The position numbers and the translations under genes were made by a program. A stretch of 22,801 nt of DNA from Isotricha intestinalis (taxonomy: Eukaryota > Ciliophora > Litostomatea > Vestibuliferida > Isotrichidae), in assembly GCA_023807065.1 (NCBI GenBank), contig JAJJLU010000694.1:1-22801 (forward strand), given 5' to 3'. This document shows, piece after piece, positions 17,549-22,801 of this stretch (positions are counted from its first letter, which is position 1; every line of letters starts with the position of its first letter). The notes under the pieces are model-generated. The model was not told the DNA's origin and did not search any database. It worked only from the letters and a program-made list of their open reading frames with translations.

Positions 17549-18838
17549 ATGGGAAATGAACAATTTCAAATTATAAATGAGTTAGAAATTGAAGAATCAG
17601 AAATAAATAATATTGAAAAAACTATAAACAATATTGAATCAAAAATAAAAGATATTATTCAATCTCTTTTTAATAGATTTAATAATATTATAAATAAAAA
17701 TAAGGAAAAAATAGAAAAAATAAGAAAAAATATCAATTTATTGAAAAAAACACCATATGATATTTCATTGCAAAATAAAATTCATTTAGATAAAATATAT
17801 TATATTAAAAATGAATATTTAAAAGAGTATAAAAAAATATCAGAAATATTTTCAAAAGAAATGTCAAACTTTTTAAATAAAAATCATATTTCAGAACAAA
17901 AATTATTCTATGAATATTCAATCCATAAAAAAATAGACAATAATACTGGGCAAATAAATAATATATGTGTTTTAGAAAATAATGATTTTATTATATGTAC
18001 AAAAGATAAATCATTAGTAATATATAATAATGAAGATTATTCAATAAAATTAAATAAGAATAATTTAGAACATTCAATAACTTATATAATAAAATTGTTA
18101 AATAATTTTATAGCAACATCATCATATAAAGAAATTTTAATAATAGAACTTTTAAATGATAATAAAAATTATGAAATCAAACAAAAAATAAAGACTCATG
18201 AAAATTGGATAAATAAATTAATAAAAATAAACAATAAAACATTTCTTTCTTGTTCATCAGATAAATTAATTAAAGCATTCAATAAAATATCAAATGCAAA
18301 TGATAAAATATATCAAGAAATGTTAACAATAAATATACATAAAGAACAAATAAATTCATTGTGTTTAATAAATAAATATAGATTTTGTTCTTTATCATCA
18401 TCAGAATCAATATTAAAAATATATAGTACAGTTTCTTTTCGTTCAATAAAAACTTTTATTGATATTGAAGGCTCAAGTTGGCCTGATTCAATTTGTCCAG
18501 TAAATTCTTCTTTACTTGCAGTTTGTAGTTCAATTGGAATTTATTTAATTAATTATTTAAATCTCAGAATCGAAAAACTATTAAAAATAAATAATTATTT
18601 TACTTGTATTATTAAATTAAATAATGATAATTTTTTATGCGGTAAATATTATGAAGATCCAAATCATGAATATCATTATGATCTTTATGAATTTAAAACT
18701 GATTCTTTTGGAAATAAATGGGGAATAATTTCTAAAAAATATGATGTTCATAATTGTGATGTTAATTCTATTGTTCAATTAAATAATAATATAATTATAA
18801 CTGCATCAAAAGACCATAATATCATAATTTGGAAATAA
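17549..18838 (+). CDS. Coiled-coil plus WD40-repeat protein
   Basis: A 429-residue protein. Residues 10-125 are strongly helical and charged (IEKTINNIESKIKDIIQSLF, NKNKEKIEKIRKNINLL), likely a coiled coil. WD40-type repeats fill about 130-429: TGQINNICVLENNDFIICTK, then KTHENWINKLIKI...FLSCSSD, IHKEQINSLCLI, and a final DVNSIVQLNNNIIITASKDH before IIIW. Six or seven blades can be picked out, enough for one propeller. It differs from the other two WD40 genes in the window, which lack the coiled coil. A scaffold role is general for the fold; partners are unknown. Codons end in A in the first half and shift to T in the second. Confidence 0.86.
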   Translation: MGNEQFQIINELEIEESEINNIEKTINNIESKIKDIIQSLFNRFNNIINKNKEKIEKIRKNINLLKKTPYDISLQNKIHLDKIYYIKNEYLKEYKKISEIFSKEMSNFLNKNHISEQKLFYEYSIHKKIDNNTGQINNICVLENNDFIICTKDKSLVIYNNEDYSIKLNKNNLEHSITYIIKLLNNFIATSSYKEILIIELLNDNKNYEIKQKIKTHENWINKLIKINNKTFLSCSSDKLIKAFNKISNANDKIYQEMLTINIHKEQINSLCLINKYRFCSLSSSESILKIYSTVSFRSIKTFIDIEGSSWPDSICPVNSSLLAVCSSIGIYLINYLNLRIEKLLKINNYFTCIIKLNNDNFLCGKYYEDPNHEYHYDLYEFKTDSFGNKWGIISKKYDVHNCDVNSIVQLNNNIIITASKDHNIIIWK

Positions 18839-19378
18839 AAACAATTAAAAATAAAAATATCACCAGTTAAAAAACTAAACAATAATTATAAAAACTATAA
18901 AACTATTCATTAAAACAAAATATTCTCAAAAAAAAATATATTATTTCTTTGTGTGGCAAATATATTAGTTCTTTTCTTCAATATGATAAATATATTAGTT
19001 CTTTTCTTTAATATTTTATATTTTTTTCTCGAAATTTCCTATAATTGAATATATTTTTTTAAATGAAAGAAAAAAATGAAAGATTTTAATGAAAAGATAT
19101 TTTTATTAATATGATTTCATTAAAAAAGTGATTTTTCATGCCTACTAAAATTTTAATATTTCTTTTCTTGTTTTTTATTCATTGAAAATTTAACTCAATC
19201 ATTTCTTAATTTATAAACCTTAAAAACTTTCTTTGAAAATTTCAAATAATATTATTATCAATAAAACAATTAAAGAAAACCAAACTCAAGTATTAATTAT
19301 TTGTAATTTATAAGCATTTATTATAATTTATAAAAAATAAATAACATCAAAAACAAATTAAAATAATAAAAATATTTT
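18839..19378. other. Convergent intergenic spacer with a 30-bp tandem repeat
   Basis: 540 bases between the 3' ends of two WD40 genes. Apart from the tandem repeat at 18958-19017 (listed separately) it holds A+T-rich sequence with no ORF of note and no recognisable RNA gene. It is unusually long for a convergent spacer in this window. Confidence 0.5.
18958..19017 (+). repeat. Two tandem copies of a ~30-bp unit
   Basis: AAATATATTAGTTCTTTTCT begins both 18958 and 18988; the copies are 30 bases apart and agree over about 27 of 30 positions, the differences being C/T after TTCTT and the last bases. This is well above what low-complexity A+T sequence gives by chance because GTTCTTTTCTT is shared exactly. 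It is probably a small tandem duplication. Confidence 0.8.
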
Positions 19379-20314
19379 TTATAAATTAACTTTAAAAATT
19401 CTAACAAATCCTTCTTCATTATAAGCAACAATACAATCATCTTTTAACTCACACATTCCTTTCATAAAATAATTTCTATCAATTGCATTTTTCAAAGTAA
19501 ACAAGCATTGATAACTTCCAACATTATAAACTTTAATATCAACATCCCTTCCACAAGTAAGAAAAATTCCTTTTTTAATTAAAACTAAAATTCCCCAACA
19601 TGAAAATTCATTATCAATTTCTTTAATTACTTTTTTTTCATTAATATCAACAATAATAAGATTTTTAGCTTTACCACTAATAATAATTCTATTATCATCT
19701 AATCTTTTTAAGCCATTCCAAAAAAATGTAATTGCTTTTGGATCTTCTAAATCTTTTTCTAATTCAAAATTATTTAAATTAAAAAATAATGTTCCTCCAG
19801 TTCCACTTGAAACTAATAAATTTTTATCTTCTAAAAGTAAAATAGCATTTACTTGTTTTGGATTTAATAATATATTTTCATTTTGAAATTTCTTATCTTT
19901 TAAACTCCAAATTGCAACTTTACCATCAAATGAACATGATATTATTTTATTTGTTTTTGTAAATAATACACTATTTACTACTTGTTTATGTGCTTTTTCT
20001 ATTATTTGAAATATTTCAAAATTTTTTTCTGATTTTTTCCATATTTTAATATTATCATCATATCCACATGATATAAATAATTTATCGTTGATTATATATA
20101 TATATGTTATTTCTTCTGAATGTGCTTTTTCAATATTTTCTATTAATTCTAAATTTGGGGAAAATATTTTTATTGAACAATCTGAAGAAACTGAGGCAAA
20201 GTTTCCTGAAGGAAATAATGATATGTGGTTTATAGATTTTTCATGAGCTTTATATTTTTGGGTTATTGGAGTTAATATTTCTGGTTTTTCTTCTTTTTTC
20301 GGTTCTGGATTCAT
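19379..20314 (-). CDS. WD40-repeat protein
   Basis: A 311-residue protein made almost wholly of WD40 repeats after a short Glu/Lys/Pro leader (MNPEPKKEEKPEILTP). Blades include KAHEKSINHISLFPSGNFAS with SSDCSIKIF, KAHSEEITYIYIINDKLFIS with CGYDDNIKIW, and KAHKQVVNSVLFTKTNKIIS with CSFDGKVAIW. Later blades lose the Trp-Asp ends (NLIIVD, VDIKVY, GFVRIFKV). About seven blades would make one propeller. It is paralogous to the protein at 2666-3877, especially in the last two blades (SCWGILVLIKKGIFLTCGRD against VCWTICVVVEKEVFLTGGKS). Its start lies 103 bases from the divergent DHHC gene, so promoter sharing is likely. Partner unknown. Confidence 0.9.
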   Translation of the reverse strand: MNPEPKKEEKPEILTPITQKYKAHEKSINHISLFPSGNFASVSSDCSIKIFSPNLELIENIEKAHSEEITYIYIINDKLFISCGYDDNIKIWKKSEKNFEIFQIIEKAHKQVVNSVLFTKTNKIISCSFDGKVAIWSLKDKKFQNENILLNPKQVNAILLLEDKNLLVSSGTGGTLFFNLNNFELEKDLEDPKAITFFWNGLKRLDDNRIIISGKAKNLIIVDINEKKVIKEIDNEFSCWGILVLIKKGIFLTCGRDVDIKVYNVGSYQCLFTLKNAIDRNYFMKGMCELKDDCIVAYNEEGFVRIFKVNL

Positions 20315-20417
20315 TTTTTTTTAATTAGATATTTAAATAGTATTTTTTTATGTATTTAATATTTAAATATTATATTTATAATTATGTTTTTTTTATTTTT
20401 TTTTCTAATTATTTTTA
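20315..20417. promoter_or_regulatory. 103-bp divergent promoter region
   Basis: The WD40 start (20314, -) and DHHC start (20418, +) leave 103 A+T-rich bases for both 5' ends. It contains a T-rich run next to the + strand start and a short ATTTAAATA-type palindrome. A bidirectional promoter is inferred from spacing only. Confidence 0.5.
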
Positions 20418-21082
20418 ATGTCTAATAATATTGAAATATCTATTTTAAAGGATAATAATAATAATATCATTCAAAGTAAAGATGATGAAAATAATATTCA
20501 AGAAAATAGAAGTATTGAGATTTATAAAACAAAATTTTTGAAAATACCTTATTTTTACTTTGGAAATACTTTAAATTTTTATTTCCCTTTTACAAAAATA
20601 TCAGAAGAAGAATTTAAATATCCAACTTTTAGTTTAGGAAGTGAAAGAAAAATAATACCTTTTATTTATTTTTATATTTCAATTATTTATTTATTAGCAT
20701 ATTTTTTATTAAATACATTTTTTTATTCAAAATTGTTTAAATTTGGATTCCCATTTCTTCATATAATAATAATTTTTAGTATAATTTTATATTAGTTAAT
20801 CCTGGAGTAGTATATAAATCAGAATCTTCAAATATAATAAATAAGAATAAATGTGTAATATGTGGAATTATTTATAATCAAAATTTAAGAATAAAACATT
20901 GTAATCTTTGTAATGTTCGTATTTATGAATATGATCATCATTGTGGAGTGATTGTAAAATGTGTTGGAAAAAAAAATTTTGTTATTTTCATTTTTACTTT
21001 AAGTTTATTAGGAATATTTCAATTGTTATTAACTTATCAAATTTCATCAATTATATTTAAATATTATATCAATAAAAAATAA
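20418..21082 (+). CDS. DHHC palmitoyltransferase, two exons, short form
   Basis: Exon 1 (20418-20778) and exon 2 (20796-21082) join in frame across a 17-nt intron to give 215 residues. The N-terminus is polar, followed by two membrane helices (about 79-103 and 104-122) and an NPG motif just after the second helix at the splice junction, typical of this family. The DHHC cysteine-rich domain spans 140-183 (CVIC, HCNLC at 155-159, YDHHC at 166-170, KCVGKKNF), and a third helix lies at about 182-205. DHHC enzymes attach palmitate to cysteines of membrane-associated proteins. Oddities: the protein ends after helix 3 (most have four or more), the third Cys of HCxxCxxC is R162, and the PWxxNC of the canonical motif is GVIVKC. 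It ends TAA TAA. The catalytic Cys and His are present; activity is plausible but uncertain. Confidence 0.86.
20779..20795 (+). other. 17-nt GT-AG spliceosomal intron
   Basis: GTATAATTTTATATTAG separates the two DHHC exons. Unspliced, the frame stops at the TAG that forms its 3' end. Removing exactly these 17 bases joins ...IIF-I-NPGVVYK and opens the frame through the whole DHHC domain. The phase is after base 1 of an Ile codon (A|TT). The length is 3n+2, so retention always causes a frameshift or stop. Confidence 0.88.
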
Positions 21083-21485
21083 TAAATTAAAAAATATATA
21101 ATAATAAAAATTCTTTTAAAATATATTGTTTTTTTACCTTAATGAATTATCATAATCATCTTCATTAATAATAATTCATTTACTAAATTTTAAAATATAT
21201 AATACCATACAAATCAAATATATTTTAAAAATTAAATTGATTTCAGAATGAATATTCTAATTATTAGTTTTTTATTCCTTTTATTTTAATGATTATAACG
21301 AAAATTTTTTTATATTTTTTTTTGTGGAATAAACTTATTTCTTTTGATATGTCAATATTTTAAATAATTGACTTTGATATCTTTTTAATTCATTTTCAAG
21401 AAGAAATAAACGAACAAAAATAATATTTAATTATATTGAATGTTTGAATTAAAAATATCTAAAATTAACGAAGAATAAATAAACT
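21083..21485. other. Intergenic spacer
   Basis: 403 bases between the DHHC stop and the damaged DUF805 gene. No ORF, fourth DHHC membrane helix or RNA gene is recognisable. An imperfect inverted pair (AATGAATTATCATAATCATC with TTAATAATAATTCATT, about 21141-21180) may form a weak stem. It should hold the downstream promoter. Confidence 0.45.
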
Positions 21486-22005
21486 GTGAAAAATAAAATA
21501 ACGGAAGTTACTTCTTCTCTTGGAATTTGGAATATAATAAAAAAATTCTTTGAAAATTATTGTGATATTTCAGGAAGAACTCGGAGAAGAGAATATTGGC
21601 TTTTTATACTGTTTTTTTTTTTTATTATTATCACTTGGTTTATTATTAGCTTTATTCTTTCTGATTTTAGGAATTATTTTTGAATTCATTTTCTTTAGCT
21701 ATATAGCAATTTTCCTTTATAATTATTCAATTTTTCTTTTTCCTTTAATACTTTTAATTTCAACAATTACTGTTACAATTCGTAGATTACATGATACAGG
21801 AAGAAGTGGTTATTATATTTTATTAGGATTAATTCCAATAATTGGAGAAATAATTTTAATTATTTTTTTAAGTGAAGATTCTCAAAAAGAAACTAATTTA
21901 TATGGTCCTTCTTCAAAATATCTTAATTTAAATGAAGATATTCTTTCTGGTCAAGGTAATTATATTCCTCCTCAAGGGAATATTATTGTTCAAGATAATA
22001 ATTAA
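21486..22005 (+). pseudogene. DUF805 family gene, frameshifted and lacking ATG
   Basis: Frame 1 from 21486 encodes an N-terminal part with ENYCDISGRTRRREYWLFIL; a second frame, +1, encodes the helices, RRLHDTGRSG, NLYGPSSKY and the tail NYIPPQGNIIVQDNN to TAA at 22005. The two overlap around a run of 12 T (21612-21623); one T fewer would join them smoothly (LFILFFFLLLSLG...). There is no ATG: the frame opens after a stop with a GTG where an ATG would be expected by comparison with the sister copies. Either this is a pseudogene, or the T run is a sequencing error and the start lies in an unseen exon. A GT-AG intron of 61 or 88 bases ending at 21698 would also restore the frame, but is long compared with the one intron seen. 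Family assignment is firm. Confidence 0.75.
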
Positions 22006-22438
22006 TATTATTTTATATTCATAAAAATTTTAATCATTTATTATTTTAATTTTTTTAAGAAAAGTTTCTAAATATCAAAATTACTCTAATTTTTTTGTAA
22101 GTGTTTTGAGAAGATTTATTTTTATATTAATTAAAATAACAAATATCTATTACTTTACGCTTTAAATATTTTTATTTATATAATGTTTTTAATTAAAAGA
22201 AAAAATTGTAAGAAATATATTTGTGTTTATATATTATATTTGTATTTTTCAATTTCTAAAGTTTATCATTTAACATTACAAAGACTTCATGATGAAGAAA
22301 GATTTAGTTTATTTATTTTATTTTAATATTATTTTAAATAGTTTAATAATTTACTTAAAAATTATATATAATTTAAGTAATTGTCTTTATAAAACACTTA
22401 AAAAATACTATATTATTCACTTTTCTATTTAATATATT
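22006..22438. other. Intergenic spacer with a DUF805 fragment
   Basis: 433 bases between the third DUF805 copy and the 3' end of the FG-GAP gene. It contains the DUF805-like fragment at 22183-22326 (listed separately); the remainder is A+T-rich with nothing recognisable. Confidence 0.5.
22183..22326 (+). pseudogene. Short DUF805-like fragment (47 codons)
   Basis: An ATG-to-TAA frame of 47 residues whose end reads ISKVYHLTLQRLHDEERFSL. This aligns with ISTITVTIRRLHDTGRSGYY of the adjacent copy: the RLHD core is kept, TG-R-S-G is lost. The N-terminal IKRKNCKKYICVYILYLYF may be a worn version of the RRRxYW plus first helix with the middle deleted. It is in tandem with, and in the same orientation as, the copy at 21486-22005. 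It is more likely a relic of a deleted duplicate than a working microprotein; the frame being open is weak evidence given its length. Confidence 0.5.
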
Positions 22439-22801
22439 CTAAATTTTTAAGCAGATAATCTCAGTATTATTACCTTTTTTGATGATATACAATTTATCTT
22501 TAAAAAGAAAAAAAGAAAAATCATTGTCAGTTTCAGGAAATTTAATTGGAAAACTAGTAATAACAGATTGATAATTATCATTTCCTCTTATTATACTTAT
22601 TTCAGTACAATTTGATTTAGTTCCGAATTTTTTTATACAATATAAATCTAATTTCCCATCATTATTATAATCCCCTAATTGAAAATCATAATTATCTCCA
22701 ATTTCAGGTAATGGAGTTCCATTATTGTAAAGAAAAGATTTAAAATTATCATTTCCATTTAATATATGAACTTCAGTAGAATTACTTCCAGTATTATATT
22801 T
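22439..22801 (-). CDS. FG-GAP/VCBS-repeat protein, 3' end (5' part beyond window)
   Basis: The last 120 residues of a gene entering from the right edge and ending in TAG at 22439. Two repeat units are visible: (SNSTEVHILNGNDNFKSFLY ... PLPEIGDNYDFQLGDYNNDG, then KLDLYCIKK) and (NCTEISIIRGNDNYQSVITS). The loop D-Y-N-N-D-G-K-L-D-L fits the Ca2+-binding DxNxDGxxDL of FG-GAP/VCBS blades. The STEVHxLxGxxNxxSF phrase is one I know from repeats appended to secreted GH25-type lysozymes of bacteria and fungi. The enzyme part, if any, is outside the window. In a rumen ciliate a secreted bacteria-degrading enzyme acquired by transfer would fit. The final repeat is degenerate and lacks the calcium loop. 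Confidence 0.82.
   Translation of the reverse strand, partial: KYNTGSNSTEVHILNGNDNFKSFLYNNGTPLPEIGDNYDFQLGDYNNDGKLDLYCIKKFGTKSNCTEISIIRGNDNYQSVITSFPIKFPETDNDFSFFLFKDKLYIIKKGNNTEIICLKI

Noticed and set aside
17549..17570. N-myristoylation signal (MGNEQF) on the coiled-coil WD40 protein
   Set aside because: Gly2 is present but Ser/Thr at position 6 is not, so the consensus is not met.
21083..21260. Possible extra DHHC exon after the TAA TAA
   Set aside because: No short GT-AG gap leads to a further helix or the TTxE motif of the family.
21562..21577. 16-nt GT-AG stretch in the third DUF805 copy
   Set aside because: Splicing it out would destroy the conserved SGR motif and create a stop.
21611..21698. 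GT-AG introns of 88 or 61 nt (starting at 21611 or 21638, ending at 21698) in the third DUF805 copy
   Set aside because: They restore the frame but remove a membrane helix region and are far longer than the one intron seen; a one-base error in the T12 run is simpler. Not excluded without RNA data.

Overview
The window looks like the left end of a ciliate macronuclear chromosome. It opens with an uninterrupted tract of the 7-mer CCCCAAT (bases 1-54), written C-rich strand 5'->3' as at a chromosome's left end. The DNA is extremely A+T rich, protein genes are packed on both strands with short spacers, and several products are ciliary or otherwise eukaryotic. TAA, TGA and TAG all end genes, so the code appears standard. 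A C4A2T telomere, the standard code, very high A+T and bacterial-type genes together fit litostome (rumen/trichostome) ciliates best. That assignment is inference; no database was searched. The right end is cut inside a gene.

Layout. A telomere-proximal Lys/Asn-rich gene with a possible axonemal STPGR-like motif (222-1262, +) faces the intact DUF805 membrane gene (1642-2298, -). Next come a WD40 gene (2666-3877, +) whose stop codon overlaps that of an Arb2/FAM172-like gene (3874-4731, -), a three-finger C2HC zinc protein (4784-5482, -), a broken DUF805 gene (5613-6215, -) and an eroded DUF805 relic (about 6600-6790, -). Two tandem genes encode secreted, membrane-anchored proteins: an aspartic-peptidase-like pseudoenzyme (7282-8517, +) and an 812-aa orphan (8632-11070, +). 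A coiled-coil gene (11379-12353, -) shares a 79-bp divergent promoter with a small gene carrying phosphatase-1 docking motifs and a CAAX-like end (12433-12930, +). A prominin-like five-span protein (13128-15605, -) diverges from a RING-finger gene (15957-17357, +). Two further WD40 genes (17549-18838, +; 19379-20314, -) are followed by a DHHC acyltransferase gene that contains a 17-nt intron (20418-21082, +), a third, damaged DUF805 gene (21486-22005, +), another DUF805 relic (22183-22326, +) and the 3' end of an FG-GAP/VCBS-repeat gene (22439-22801, -).

Themes. DUF805 is mainly a bacterial membrane-protein family. Here there are three copies plus two relics sharing a ciliate-style Asn/Gln/Pro-rich tail, and all but one are damaged: an expanded and decaying, probably transferred, family. 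Several proteins keep a recognisable fold but lack its key catalytic or metal-binding residues (aspartic-peptidase-like, Arb2-like, RING, DHHC). The most notable observations are the ultrashort intron, the decaying DUF805 family, the in-frame TGA at a conserved Arg, the tail-to-tail overlapping stop codons, and a combined SILK/RVxF/CAAX protein. I saw no tRNA, rRNA, CRISPR array or transposon.
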